A stretch of DNA of 55,096 bases from Streptomyces sp. CBMA156 (GTDB lineage: Bacteria > Actinomycetota > Actinomycetes > Streptomycetales > Streptomycetaceae). The number at the start of each line of letters is the position of its first letter. The stretch's first letter is position 1. Location of the stretch: assembly GCF_014596515.1 (NCBI RefSeq), contig NZ_MSJQ01000049.1, positions 1 to 55,096 on the forward strand, in the 5' to 3' direction. The notes beneath the pieces were generated by a model, which was not told the DNA's origin, searched no databases, and worked only from the letters and a program-made list of their open reading frames with translations. The position numbers and the translations under genes are program-made. Shown here one piece after another: positions 1 through 7,723 of the stretch.

Positions 1-40
1 CCGGCTCGCCGCGCTCGACCTGGCCCTGCTGCCGGGGTGA
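1..40 (+). CDS. 3' end of an unidentified gene (partial)
   Basis: The first 40 bases read open in one frame to a TGA at 38-40, giving a short Leu/Ala-rich tail with G/C at nearly every third codon position. This fits the C-terminus of a gene entering from the left. Too little is present to name a product, and an accidental open frame is possible in DNA this GC-rich. Confidence 0.35.
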   Translation, partial: RLAALDLALLPG

Positions 41-80
41 GCGCGGCGGGCGGGACCCGCTGCCGGGCGGGCCGCCGGCG

Positions 81-134
81 GCCGTTCGGCCTTCGACGGC
101 CGTTCAGCCTTCGACGGCTGTAGAGCCCTCGACG
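81..134. repeat. 18-bp tandem repeat, three units, spanning the stop codon of mug
   Basis: Three consecutive 18-bp units start at 81, 99 and 117. Each ends in a YTCGACG-like segment, and they differ at a few positions. Read on the minus strand the unit is six codons encoding Ala-Val-Glu-Gly plus two variable residues. The mug stop codon (TCA on the plus strand, 104-106) lies inside the middle unit, so the last residues of the protein are repeat-encoded. Confidence 0.75.
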
Positions 135-664
135 GCCTCCCGGAGTTTGCGGAACTCCTCGGCCAGCCCGTCCAGGGTGTAGTGGGCGTTGAGTCCGCTG
201 GGGTTCGGCAGCACCCACACCTCGGTGTCGCCGATGCCCTCCGGCTGGCGCCCGATCGCGGCCCGCCGCTGACCGAAGGCCGTCCGGTAGGCGCCGATGC
301 CGAGCACGGCCAGGACGCGCGGGCGCAGCCGCAGCACCCGTTCGCGCAGTGCGGCGCCGCCCTCGCGCAGCTCCTCGGCGGTCAGCTCGTCCGCCTTGGC
401 GGTGGTGCGCGGGGCGACGTTGGTGATGCCCAGGCCGAGCGCGAGCAACTCCCGCTGCTCGTCCGGGCGGTACTGGTGCCCGGTGAAGCCGGATCGGTGC
501 AGGGCGGGCCAGAAGCGGTTGCCGGGGCGGGCGAAGTGGTGGCCGGTGGCGCCGGACCACAGGCCCGGGTTGATGCCGCAGAACAGCACCCGCAGCCCGG
601 GCCCGGAGACGTCCGGGATGGTGGTGTCCTTGGCGGCCAGCAGTTGCTCGGCGGTGGGCTTCAT
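104..664 (-). CDS. mug: G/U mismatch-specific (uracil) DNA glycosylase, Mug/TDG family
   Basis: This 186-residue protein excises uracil or thymine-type bases from G:U and G:T mismatches in base-excision repair. The uracil-DNA glycosylase fold signature near residues 27-36 (LFCGINPGLW) supplies the substrate pocket and the catalytic Asn of the GINPG motif. The family segment GHHFARPGNRFWPAL follows at about 40-54, and the C-terminal motif VLPNPSGLNAHY contacts the mismatch. Length matches the family. The start is ATG at 664, and an in-frame GTG at 682 is an alternative. It lies 14 bp downstream of the PAP2 gene on the same strand and is probably cotranscribed with it. The C-terminal AVEG-type tail comes from a tandem DNA repeat and is unlikely to be functional. 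Confidence 0.93.
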   Translation of the reverse strand: MKPTAEQLLAAKDTTIPDVSGPGLRVLFCGINPGLWSGATGHHFARPGNRFWPALHRSGFTGHQYRPDEQRELLALGLGITNVAPRTTAKADELTAEELREGGAALRERVLRLRPRVLAVLGIGAYRTAFGQRRAAIGRQPEGIGDTEVWVLPNPSGLNAHYTLDGLAEEFRKLREAVEGSTAVEG

Positions 665-678
665 CGGTGCGCTCGGGT

Positions 679-1740
679 TCACCCGGCCAAGTCTGCCGGG
701 CCCTTCGTTGGAGCCTTCGCCGGGGCCGCGGCCGGAGCCGGTGCGGAGGCCGAAGCCGGAGCGGAAGTGGCGTCGGCAGCACGGCGGTTGCGCAGCCGGC
801 GCAGCCCGTACACCACCGCGGCCGCGTAGGCCCAGCCGACGAAGACGTCGATGATGAAGTGCTCCGCGCCGTAGACCAGGGTGAAGGTCATCGCGAGCGG
901 GTAGGCGACCAGGACCGCCCGCAGCCAGCGCTTGGCGGTGGGCCAGAAGAAGAACAGCAGCATCGCCGGGTAGGCGGAGTGCAGCGAGGGCATCGCGGCG
1001 ACGTCGTTGGCGAACTGGCTGCCGTTCTCCAGCAGCGAGTCGGCCTGCGGCAGCCCGCTCAACGAGATCACCTCCCAGACCACCCGGGACAGGTGCGGCA
1101 GGTTGCCCGCCTGGGAGGTCAGCCACGGCGGCTCGGCCGGGTAGAGGAGGTAGGTGGCGAAGCCCGCGAAGGTGAGCGTCAGGTAGGCGGCCAGCAGCTG
1201 CCGGAACCGGTGGTGCGCGCGCCGCCAGAGCACCGCGAGCAGCAGGAAGACGACGAAGAAGTGCGAGAGGTAGACGGCCACCGCGGCGTAGTCGTACCAG
1301 TGCGGTGAGCCGGGGGTGTAGAGGGCGTGCTGGAGCCGGACGGTCCAGGTCTCGCCGAAGCCGAGCACCTCGTCGAAGCGCAGCTGCGGCAGCCAGTGCG
1401 GGGCCCACGGGGTGTGCGCGCCGTAGCCGCGCAGCAGCGAGTACGCCCACACCACGGCCATCACCGGGACCCAGTCGCGCAGGACCAGGAAGAAGCCGCG
1501 GGGGCCGTGCCCGCTGTGCACGGCGGCGGTCAGCAGGGCGGCGATCAGCCAGAGGAACAGCACGTCGTTGGCGGAGGGGATGCCCTCGGTGCGCAGGAAC
1601 CAGAGGAGGCACGTCAGGTAGAGCGGCCAGGCCAGCCAGCGGAGTCTCGACCAGCCCGTCACGCGTGGGCGGGGCGGAGGCACCGGGCGCGGCTGCCCGG
1701 CCCGCACGTCGTGCGGGGCCGGGGGGAGGGTCTTGGTCAT
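679..1740 (-). CDS. PAP2-superfamily integral membrane phosphatase/phosphotransferase
   Basis: A 353-residue membrane protein with about six or seven hydrophobic helices. The PAP2 active-site motifs are visible: AMPSLHSAYP (motif 2, with the general-acid His) and, further on, VYGAEHFIIDVFVGW (motif 3, His and Asp of the relay). Family members hydrolyse or transfer phosphate from lipid phosphates such as phosphatidate, undecaprenyl pyrophosphate or inositol phospholipids at the outer membrane face. The spacing of the motifs and the aromatic N-terminal half resemble the actinobacterial AUR1/IPC-synthase-like group, but the substrate cannot be told. The C-terminus is Ala/Pro-rich and probably disordered. 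ATG at 1740 is preferred over an upstream in-frame TTG because a GGTAGG-like site precedes it. mug follows in the same direction. Confidence 0.85.
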   Translation of the reverse strand: MTKTLPPAPHDVRAGQPRPVPPPRPRVTGWSRLRWLAWPLYLTCLLWFLRTEGIPSANDVLFLWLIAALLTAAVHSGHGPRGFFLVLRDWVPVMAVVWAYSLLRGYGAHTPWAPHWLPQLRFDEVLGFGETWTVRLQHALYTPGSPHWYDYAAVAVYLSHFFVVFLLLAVLWRRAHHRFRQLLAAYLTLTFAGFATYLLYPAEPPWLTSQAGNLPHLSRVVWEVISLSGLPQADSLLENGSQFANDVAAMPSLHSAYPAMLLFFFWPTAKRWLRAVLVAYPLAMTFTLVYGAEHFIIDVFVGWAYAAAVVYGLRRLRNRRAADATSAPASASAPAPAAAPAKAPTKGPADLAG

Positions 1741-1814
1741 GCGCACCGAACCTACCAACCCAAACTTGGAGGACTCTGGGTGAAATATGACCGGTTCGTA
1801 AGAACGCTCGATCC

Positions 1815-1887
1815 GGTCGACACCCGGTTCGACGGACGATCCGAAGGACGGTTCGACAGGTGGTTCGACAGGTGGGTCGACACCCGG
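1815..1887. repeat. Short direct repeats in a 180-bp intergenic region
   Basis: GGTCGACACCCGG occurs at 1815-1827 and again at 1875-1887. Between them GGTTCGACAGGT is tandemly duplicated at 1850-1861 and 1862-1873, with several further TCGAC half-copies nearby. The region separates the aminopeptidase stop from the PAP2 start, both on the minus strand, so it holds the PAP2 promoter region. I see no gene in it. Confidence 0.6.
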
Positions 1888-1920
1888 TGCGACCGGCGGT
1901 CGGACGCCGGTGGGGCACCG

Positions 1921-3039
1921 TCAGGCCACGATGCCCAGCTCGTGCGGAGTGTTGTTGAAGCGGCGGCCACCGGCCGGGGTGACGGTGACGATGTCCTCGA
2001 TCCGCACCCCGAACCGGCCCGGCAGGTAGATCCCGGGCTCGATCGAGAAGCACATGCCGGGCACCAGCGGCCGCTCCTCGCCCTCGACCAGGTACGGCGG
2101 TTCGTGCGTGGTGGTGCCGATGCCGTGCCCGGTGCGGTGGATGAAGTACTCGCCGTACCCGCCGTCGGTGATCACCCGGCGGGCGATCCGGTCGATCTCC
2201 TGGCAGCCGATCCCGGGGCGGACCGCCTCGAAGGCGGTCTGCTGGGCCAGCCGGACCAGGTCGTGCACCTTCCGCACCTCGTCCGGGACGTCCGGGCCGA
2301 CGTGCACCGTCCGGGTGGTGTCGGAGCCGTAGCCGTCCTTGAGACCGCCGAAGTCCAGCACCACGGTGTCACCCGTACGGATGACCCGGTCACCGGCCTC
2401 GTGGTGCGGGTCGGCGCCGTTCGGGCCGGAGCCGACCACCGTGAAGTCGACCTGGCTGTGCCCGTACTGGATGAGCAGCGCACCGAGGTCGGCGGCCACG
2501 TCGGTCTCCCGGCGGCCGGCGAAGCCGACCTCCAGGATGCCCCGGTAGGCGGCGTCCGCCGCGCCGCCGGCCGAGGCCAGGCGGTTCAGCTCCTCGGTGT
2601 CCTTGACGGCACGCAGCATCGGCAGCGTCTCGGTGAGCGAGGTGAAGGAGACACCGGGCAGCGCGGCCTGGAAACCGAGCAGGTGCAGCGCCCAGGTGTT
2701 GTCGGAGACGCCGTACCGCCCGGCCGGGTCGAGCAGCGGGCCCGCGGTGGCGAACGGGTCCGCGCCGTCGGACCAGTCGAGCAGCCGGACGGCCGGGGCG
2801 CCGACCGCCTTCGCGGCGTCCGGTCGCTCCAGCGTGGGGACGACCAGCGTGGGTTCGCGTCCGGCGGCGAGGACGAGGGCGGTCAGCCGCTCGGTGATCG
2901 CGGTGGGCGTGTAGCCGCACAGGTAGGCCAGGTCGGGGCCCGGGGCGACGACCAGGCCGGACAGCCCGGCGGCGGTCGCCTCGGCGGTGGCGCGGGCCAT
3001 CCGGGCGGTGTGGTCCTCGACGGTGAAGGGGCGGGGCAC
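1921..3039 (-). CDS. M24-family metallopeptidase (Xaa-Pro aminopeptidase type)
   Basis: A 372-residue cytoplasmic enzyme of the aminopeptidase P / prolidase family, which removes N-terminal residues ahead of proline with a dinuclear metal site. The N-terminal creatinase-like domain covers about residues 1-140 and the pita-bread catalytic domain the rest. All five metal ligands are visible in order: Asp in VVLDFGG, Asp in GSDTTRT, His in RTGHGIG, Glu in FSIEPGIY and Glu in RIEDIV. The start is GTG at 3039, preceded by an excellent AGGAGG at optimal distance. The frame stays open upstream to 3453, so a longer form starting at ATG 3426 is formally possible. Confidence 0.9.
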   Translation of the reverse strand: MPRPFTVEDHTARMARATAEATAAGLSGLVVAPGPDLAYLCGYTPTAITERLTALVLAAGREPTLVVPTLERPDAAKAVGAPAVRLLDWSDGADPFATAGPLLDPAGRYGVSDNTWALHLLGFQAALPGVSFTSLTETLPMLRAVKDTEELNRLASAGGAADAAYRGILEVGFAGRRETDVAADLGALLIQYGHSQVDFTVVGSGPNGADPHHEAGDRVIRTGDTVVLDFGGLKDGYGSDTTRTVHVGPDVPDEVRKVHDLVRLAQQTAFEAVRPGIGCQEIDRIARRVITDGGYGEYFIHRTGHGIGTTTHEPPYLVEGEERPLVPGMCFSIEPGIYLPGRFGVRIEDIVTVTPAGGRRFNNTPHELGIVA

Positions 3040-3426
3040 GGTGGTTCCTCCTCTGCGGCCGGACGGGCTCTGTTGAGCCTCCGTCGCGTCAACTCCATCA
3101 CTTGACGGTGGAGTTGGTGAAGCCCGAGGGGAGCATGCGGCGTGATCCGGGCGGTGCGGCGATCCCTTCCCGGTGGCCCGGGGTGGCCCGGGTGGGGCCT
3201 CGGACGGGTTCCTCGGGGGCAGGGTGAGGTGCGGTGGGGCGAGGTGCGGCAGGGCGCGGACCGGGCCGTGGGCCGTGGCCCGGACGTGGCGCAGGCCGGC
3301 CAGCGCGGCGGCGGCCAGCAGGGCGAGCGCCGGCCAGGACGGTCGACGGGTGGCGGCCGTGCGGGCGGTGCCGCCGATGTCGTCGGTGCCGCCACGGCCG
3401 GGCGGGGGCGTGTCCGTGGAACTCAT
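3040..3426 (-). CDS. Possible N-terminal extension or small membrane protein upstream of the aminopeptidase
   Basis: ATG at 3426 has a strong ribosome-binding site (GGGAGGAG, 7 nt before it), and the first about 75 codons have high G/C at third positions like real genes. A hydrophobic stretch at about residues 31-50 (SWPALALLAAAALAG) could span the membrane. There is no stop before the aminopeptidase GTG, so this would be a fused extension of 129 residues. Third-position bias fades in the later part (about 3090-3200), and the aminopeptidase has its own strong binding site. A small gene whose end was displaced by a frameshift, or a chance open frame, are alternatives. Apart from this, 3040-3657 shows no gene I can support. 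Confidence 0.3.
3090..3116. promoter_or_regulatory. Inverted repeat upstream of the aminopeptidase gene (candidate operator)
   Basis: The arms CAACTCCA (3090-3097) and TGGAGTTG (3109-3116) are perfectly complementary. Overlapping them is a second inverted pair, GTCAA at 3088-3092 and TTGAC at 3102-3106. It lies about 50-75 bp upstream of the GTG start, a usual operator position. No regulator can be assigned. Confidence 0.35.
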
Positions 3427-3657
3427 CCGGTACTCCTCCCGGTGCGGCGCCACTCGGCCCCGGCCGGTCCTGGCCGGCCGCTCGGGGCCGGGCCTGCGGG
3501 CCGTGGGGGTTCAGGCGCCTGGTCCGGCGCCGCGGGGTCGCGGCCGATCCCCCGGAAGGACCCCGGAGGGCGAGCCGTACCCGGCCAGTTCACCCGGTTG
3601 CCTGGCCCGCCGCATGCGGCGGGGGCCGTGCGGGTGACCGGCGGCAGGCCCGGGGCG

Positions 3658-4989
3658 TCAGTCCTGTCCGGCGGCCGGCGCGGCAGCGGGCCACGTGGCG
3701 CGGCGCAGCGTGGGGCTCGCGGTCGCGGCCAGCAGGGCGGCGGCGAGCAGGGCGCTGATCGCGACCAGCACGGTGGCGGGGGAGGAGCGGTCCAGCAGCA
3801 GGCCGGCGACGAAGGTCCCCGCGGGCATGCCGGCCGTGAGCAGCGTCATGGTCGCCGCGATCACCCGGCCGCGCAGCGCGTCCGGGACCTGGCGGAAGAC
3901 CAGCAGGTCGAGCATCACCCGCAGGGACGGCACGCCCGCGCCGAACACGAACAGTGCGGCGAAGACGGTCGGCGCCCCGCCGGGCAGCAGCGGCGCCAGC
4001 GGGACGGGTACGGCGCTCCAGGCCACCGCCAGCAGCAGCACGCCGGGGCCGGCCAGCCGGTGCAGCCGGGCGACCAGGACGGTGCCGGCCAGCGCCCCGA
4101 CCGCCTCGCCGGCCAGGGCCAGGCCGATCCCGGCGCTGCCGGTGCCGTGTTCGTGCAACAGCACCATGACGGGCAGCAGCAGCGCGGCCCCGGTCAGATT
4201 GATCACCAGCAGGACGGCCAGGGCGGTCCGCAGCAGCGGGGAGGCGGCGAGGACGCGGAAGCCGGCCAGGGCGTTGCCCCCGGCGCTCCGGTCGGCAGCC
4301 CCGGACTCGTGCGGGCTGGGGAAGCGCACCACGAGGGCGGCGGTCAGCGCGAGCAGCGAGGCGAGCGTGGCCCCGAGGAAGGGGACCGCGCGGCCGAGCC
4401 CGAACAGGAATCCGGCCAGCGGCGGTCCGGCCAGCGCGGCGCCGCTCATCCGGGCCTCGTCCTGGGCCAGCGCCTGGGACAACTGCTCCGGCGGGACCAC
4501 CGAGCGCAGTGCGAGCAGCCGGACCGGGCCGCTGTAGGAGACGGTCGCGCCGATCACGGCGGCGACCAGCAGCAGGTGGACCAGGTTCGGCGGACCGAAC
4601 GCCAGGGCGGCCGGGACGCTGGAGAGGGCGAGCAGCCGGGCGCCGTCGGCGGCGATCAGCACCCGGCGGCGGTCCGCCCGGTCGGCCACCACGCCGCCGT
4701 GGACGCCCAGCAGCAGGGCGGTGGCCATCTGTACGGCACCGAATGCCCCGGCGGCGGTGGAGGAGCCGGTGAGCGCGAGGACCAGCAGGGGGAAGGCGGT
4801 GTCGCCGATCACCATGCCGAGGGTCGCGGAGGCCTGGCCGGCCCAGAGGGCCTGGAACCGCAGGTTGCGCCTCAGCGGTACGAGCGGAGCCGGTGCCGGC
4901 GACGGCGGTACGGACGCAGGCGGTACGGGCGGAGGCGGGTCGGCCGGTTCGGGGTGCGCCGCTGCCGTCACCGTCGGCTGGTCCGTCAT
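3658..4989 (-). CDS. Major facilitator superfamily exporter
   Basis: A 443-residue MFS protein with a Pro/Ala-rich cytoplasmic N-terminus of about 38 residues followed by around 12 hydrophobic segments. The loop GVVADRADRRRVLIAAD (about residues 97-113) is the conserved motif A between helices 2 and 3. The pattern resembles the EntS/MFS_3 type of drug or siderophore exporters, in which proton antiport drives efflux. It is divergent from an ArsR-type regulator at 5164, and the 174-bp gap between them carries a perfect palindrome, so the regulator probably represses this exporter. The substrate is unknown. Confidence 0.85.
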   Translation of the reverse strand: MTDQPTVTAAAHPEPADPPPPVPPASVPPSPAPAPLVPLRRNLRFQALWAGQASATLGMVIGDTAFPLLVLALTGSSTAAGAFGAVQMATALLLGVHGGVVADRADRRRVLIAADGARLLALSSVPAALAFGPPNLVHLLLVAAVIGATVSYSGPVRLLALRSVVPPEQLSQALAQDEARMSGAALAGPPLAGFLFGLGRAVPFLGATLASLLALTAALVVRFPSPHESGAADRSAGGNALAGFRVLAASPLLRTALAVLLVINLTGAALLLPVMVLLHEHGTGSAGIGLALAGEAVGALAGTVLVARLHRLAGPGVLLLAVAWSAVPVPLAPLLPGGAPTVFAALFVFGAGVPSLRVMLDLLVFRQVPDALRGRVIAATMTLLTAGMPAGTFVAGLLLDRSSPATVLVAISALLAAALLAATASPTLRRATWPAAAPAAGQD

Positions 4990-5055
4990 GTCCGGCCTCC
5001 ATCGTTCGCACTCTCGCCATCGTTCACGTTGAGGTGAATGGTGACGTAATCATGA

Positions 5056-5122
5056 TTGCTTACGCAAGGCTGATTGGTTGTGGAAAGGTGATCGATGGCT
5101 CAGCGGTGAGCGCTCACCGCTG
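5056..5122. promoter_or_regulatory. Divergent intergenic operator region (22-bp perfect palindrome)
   Basis: Positions 5101-5122 form a perfect palindrome with half-site CAGCGGTGAGC and no spacer. A smaller inverted repeat TTGC-TTAC-GCAA lies at 5056-5067 in a locally AT-richer patch that may hold the MFS promoter. Both sit between the divergent MFS and ArsR-type genes, which fits a dimeric regulator controlling one or both promoters. Confidence 0.6.
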
Positions 5123-5163
5123 CGTGATTGCCGACGGAGCGGGCGATCTGGAAGGGTGGGCCC

Positions 5164-5820
5164 GTGGTCGAGCACGCACCGGAACCCGCCGACAGCGGCG
5201 AACAGCAGCCCGTCACCTGGGTCAAGGAGCGCCAGGTGTCCGACGTCGCCGTGCTCAAGGCGCTGGCCGACCCGCTGCGCCTGGCCATCCTCGGCGCCCT
5301 GCAGTCCTCCGAGGACCGCCCGCTGACGGCCAAGGAGCTCGCCGCCCGGCTCGACGAGCCGCAGACCAAGCTCTACCGGCACATCAAGCAGCTGGAGAAG
5401 GCCGGGCTGGTCCTGGTGGCCGGCACCCGGCTGGTCTCCGGCATCGTGGAGAGCCGCTACCGGGCCGCCCAGGGAGCGATCCGGCTGGCGCCGGAGATGT
5501 TCACCGCCGACTCCCCGGCCCGCTCCGGGGCGTACGACGCCATGCTGGCCGCGATGGACCGGGTGCGGACCGACTTCCGCGTCAGGATCGCCGAAGGCCG
5601 GCTGGACTTCGGCCGGCCGTCGGGCGGCTCGGGCCCGCCGTCCGGACTGTTCGCGGACTTCGCGCTGCGGCTCAGCCCGGACCGGCTGGACCGGCTGCGC
5701 TCCCAACTGGCCGGAATCTTCGACGAACTGAACGAGGAAGGGCCGAGTACGGCCGAGGACGCGCTGGACGTGACCGTCTTCACCCTGCTCTACGGTCTCC
5801 GACCGGGCACGGAATCATAA
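5164..5820 (+). CDS. ArsR-type winged helix-turn-helix transcriptional regulator
   Basis: A 218-residue cytoplasmic regulator. Residues about 23-100 form an ArsR/HTH_20 winged helix: ALADPLRLAILGAL, then the helix-turn-helix region around LTAKELAARLDEPQTKLYRHIKQLEKAGLV, then the wing. The remaining 110 residues are a helical effector/dimer domain of unknown ligand. No CxC-type metal site of classical ArsR/SmtB proteins is present, so metal sensing is not supported. The start is GTG at 5164, preceded by GGAAGG; an upstream TTG at 5128 would overlap this signal. It is divergent from the MFS exporter and near a palindrome at 5101-5122. Confidence 0.85.
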   Translation: MVEHAPEPADSGEQQPVTWVKERQVSDVAVLKALADPLRLAILGALQSSEDRPLTAKELAARLDEPQTKLYRHIKQLEKAGLVLVAGTRLVSGIVESRYRAAQGAIRLAPEMFTADSPARSGAYDAMLAAMDRVRTDFRVRIAEGRLDFGRPSGGSGPPSGLFADFALRLSPDRLDRLRSQLAGIFDELNEEGPSTAEDALDVTVFTLLYGLRPGTES

Positions 5821-5853
5821 ATTCCGGGCCGACTGTCGGCGCGGTGGGACACC

Positions 5854-6357
5854 ATGTCCGGCATGTCCTACGAACTCCAGGCGCTGATAGGAACATCGGA
5901 GCTGCTGACGGTCGCCGCGGCGGAGGTCCCGGCCGCCAGGGTGGTGCCGTTGCGGCAGGGATTGGCGCTGATCCCGGTCACCTCCGCCGTCCTCGCCGCG
6001 CTCCAGGGGGACGGCAGCGTGCGCAGGCGGGGCGGCGGGGCCGGGTTCGGCTGGCACTCGGACGGCTTCGAACTCCGGCTGGCCGCCTGGTCGAAGGCCG
6101 GCCCGATCGCCTGTGTCGAGGCGGAGTACTTCGGCGGCAGCGGCACCCAGCGCGCCGCCGTCTGGACGGACGGCAAGGTCGTCCTCGGTCCGCTCACCAT
6201 CGGCGAGTTCGAGCCCGCGCCGGCCGAAGGCACCCCGATCTCCCGCGCCCTGCGGGGCATCGGCGCGCGCACCGAGGAGGGCCTGGCGGACGAGTTCGAG
6301 TCGGTCGGCCTGGCCCGGCGCCGCAGCACCGACGGCTGGGCGGAGTCGGCCGGCTGA
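5854..6357 (+). CDS. Conserved hypothetical protein of actinomycete type
   Basis: A 167-residue soluble protein 33 bp downstream of the ArsR-type regulator and probably in the same transcript. It opens with MSGMSYELQALIGTSELL and has a hydrophobic VVPLRQGLALIPVTSAVLAAL segment near residues 30-50. A central beta-rich part contains two Trp-centred motifs (FGWHSDGF, AAVWTDGKVVLG), and the tail is charged. I recall similar short proteins in Streptomyces but know no function. There are no catalytic motifs or signal peptide. ATG at 5863 is an alternative start. Confidence 0.7.
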   Translation: MSGMSYELQALIGTSELLTVAAAEVPAARVVPLRQGLALIPVTSAVLAALQGDGSVRRRGGGAGFGWHSDGFELRLAAWSKAGPIACVEAEYFGGSGTQRAAVWTDGKVVLGPLTIGEFEPAPAEGTPISRALRGIGARTEEGLADEFESVGLARRRSTDGWAESAG

Positions 6358-6403
6358 ACCGGGCACGGGCGCCCCGAGCCTCTGCGGCCGGACGGACGCA
6401 AGG

Positions 6404-6449
6404 AACGGGGGCGCGGCACCGAAGAAGGTTTCGGTGCCGCACCCCCGTT
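6404..6449. terminator. Convergent (bidirectional) terminator hairpin
   Basis: Arms 6404-6423 and 6430-6449 pair over 20 bp with one mismatch around a 6-nt loop. It lies between the plus-strand gene ending at 6357 and yajQ ending at 6499 on the minus strand, so it can serve both. Confidence 0.8.
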
Positions 6450-6498
6450 GCGTCCCGTGGCCGCTCCGAGCCCGCGTCCCCGCCGGCCGGGGCCCGTA

Positions 6499-6987
6499 CT
6501 AGCGGTAGTTCACGTACTGGATCGCGAAGTCCAGGTCCTTGCCCTTGAGCAGGGCCTGCACGGCCTGGAGGTCGTCGCGGCTCTTCGAGCTGACGCGCAG
6601 CTCGTCGCCCTGGACCTGCGCCTTGACACCCTTCGGGCCCTCGTCACGGATGATCTTCGCGACCTTCTTCGCGTCCTCCGTGGTGATGCCCTCCTTGATG
6701 TTGGCGAAGATCTTGTACTCCTTGCCGGACAGCTGCGGCTCGTTGGCGTCCAGCGCCTTCAGCGACAGGCCGCGCTTGACGAACTTGGTCTGGAGGATGT
6801 CGAGGACGGCGCGCACGCGCTCCTCGCCGTTCGCCTTCATCTCGATCTTCTCGCCGGAGCGGCTGATCTCGGCGCCCACGTTCTTGAAGTCGAAGCGCGT
6901 CGCGATCTCGCGGGAGGTCTGGTTGATCGCGTTGTCGACCTCCTGCCACTCGACCTTCGAGACGATGTCGAAACTGGAGTCGGCCAT
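6499..6987 (-). CDS. yajQ: YajQ-family cyclic-di-GMP / nucleotide-binding protein
   Basis: A 162-residue protein matching the full YajQ (DUF520) length. The N-terminus [20 protein letters not shown] is the family hallmark, followed by two alpha/beta domains with [11 protein letters not shown] and [17 protein letters not shown]. It ends in [11 protein letters not shown], as is typical. Family members bind nucleic acid or c-di-GMP and in some bacteria affect transcription; the role in actinomycetes is not defined. ATG at 6987 has AAGGAGA 10 nt upstream. Monocistronic, with the convergent terminator at 6404-6449. Confidence 0.95.
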   Translation of the reverse strand: MADSSFDIVSKVEWQEVDNAINQTSREIATRFDFKNVGAEISRSGEKIEMKANGEERVRAVLDILQTKFVKRGLSLKALDANEPQLSGKEYKIFANIKEGITTEDAKKVAKIIRDEGPKGVKAQVQGDELRVSSKSRDDLQAVQALLKGKDLDFAIQYVNYR

Positions 6988-7205
6988 GGGTGTTGGTCTC
7001 CTTGATGCTCTGGCTTCACTGGCGCGGGCCCGCCACACCGGGTGCCCGCGGTCCCAGCCTATCCAGCGCCACACGGGCCCCGCCCGTAGCGGCAGCCCCT
7101 GGCTTCTTGATCGTCGCGTGATCTATCGAGTGGCGGAGCACCCCCCGGGATCGGGTATGGTTTACCAAGTCGAACGGGGTGAACACCCCGGGAAACGAAG
7201 ATCCT

Positions 7206-7286
7206 GGCTGGTTGCCCGAGCGGCCAAAGGGAGCAGACTGTAAATCTGCCGCGTAAGCTACGCAGGTTCGAACCCTGCACCAGCCA
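7206..7286 (+). tRNA. tRNA-Tyr (anticodon GTA)
   Basis: The 7-bp acceptor pairs GGCTGGT (7206-7212) with ACCAGCC (7279-7285), and A7286 is the discriminator. The anticodon stem is GCAGA/TCTGC with GTA at 7240-7242. A long variable arm typical of class II tRNA is present, and the T arm is GCAGG-TTCGAAC-CCTGC. CCA is not encoded. Confidence 0.97.
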
Positions 7287-7294
7287 CAGGATAG

Positions 7295-7341
7295 AGAACA
7301 GCCCCTGATCTGCGGAAACGCAGACAGGGGCTGTTCTGTTT
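7295..7341 (+). terminator. Rho-independent terminator of tRNA-Tyr
   Basis: A long stem pairs AGAACAGCCCCTG with CAGGGGCTGTTCT and an inner CTGCG/CGCAG stem around GAAA. It is followed by GTTT and starts nine bases after the tRNA. Confidence 0.85.
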
Positions 7342-7723
7342 GCCCCGGGCCGCCCGTGCGCCGCCCGGGTGTCCCCGCCGCTCCCCGTCGTCCCCTCGTC
7401 GCCCCCGGACGGGCTTCCGGGCGAACTTATTGCACATTGCTTGCAATTACGGGTGTCAGGCAGCAGAGTGGGGTGCCGGGGGTGGGAGTCCTTCGACAGA
7501 GCTGATCGTCTTCCCAGCCGGCGACCGCCGGGACAACGGCTCGCCCCACCCCCGCCAACAGCTACCGGGCGGCGCCCGGAGTGGCGCGGCGGTTGCCTCG
7601 TGGGGGCATCAAGAGGGCGTCAGGGCCGCTCGTGGCGGCGTCAGGAACGCGTAGGGCCCGCGGGGCGGCGGGGATGCGGACCGCAGGATCGGACCAACTC
7701 ACCGACTGCGGAGGTCCCGTCCG
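7342..7723. other. Gene-free gap between tRNA-Tyr and kimA with an AT-rich palindrome
   Basis: About 380 bp without a supportable gene; open frames here lack ribosome-binding sites and are not codon-biased. It holds an isolated AT-rich patch with the perfect 12-bp palindrome ATTGCTTGCAAT at 7436-7447 and an extra ATTGCA at 7429-7434, then the GTCA-box cluster at 7606-7645. I looked for a ydaO-type c-di-AMP riboswitch before kimA and did not recognise one. Confidence 0.6.
7606..7645 (+). promoter_or_regulatory. GTCA-box cluster upstream of kimA
   Basis: The boxes are GCATCAAG (7606-7613), GCGTCAGG (7617-7624) and GCGTCAGG (7638-7645). The tetramers start at 7608, 7619 and 7640, so they are 11 and 21 bp apart, that is, on one face of the helix. 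The segment GGCGTCAGGGCC (7616-7627) recurs exactly upstream of kdp (9842-9853). A possible -10 (TAGGGC, 7652-7657) follows the last box. Confidence 0.5.

Noticed and set aside
104..2053. A single 649-codon minus-strand frame from the aminopeptidase region into mug
   Set aside because: Only the last 186 codons match a family (Mug); the rest is out of frame with the real PAP2 and aminopeptidase genes.
7448..7723. c-di-AMP (ydaO-type) riboswitch before kimA
   Set aside because: Sought because some kimA genes carry one, but the conserved core segments could not be recognised. A covariance-model search would settle it.
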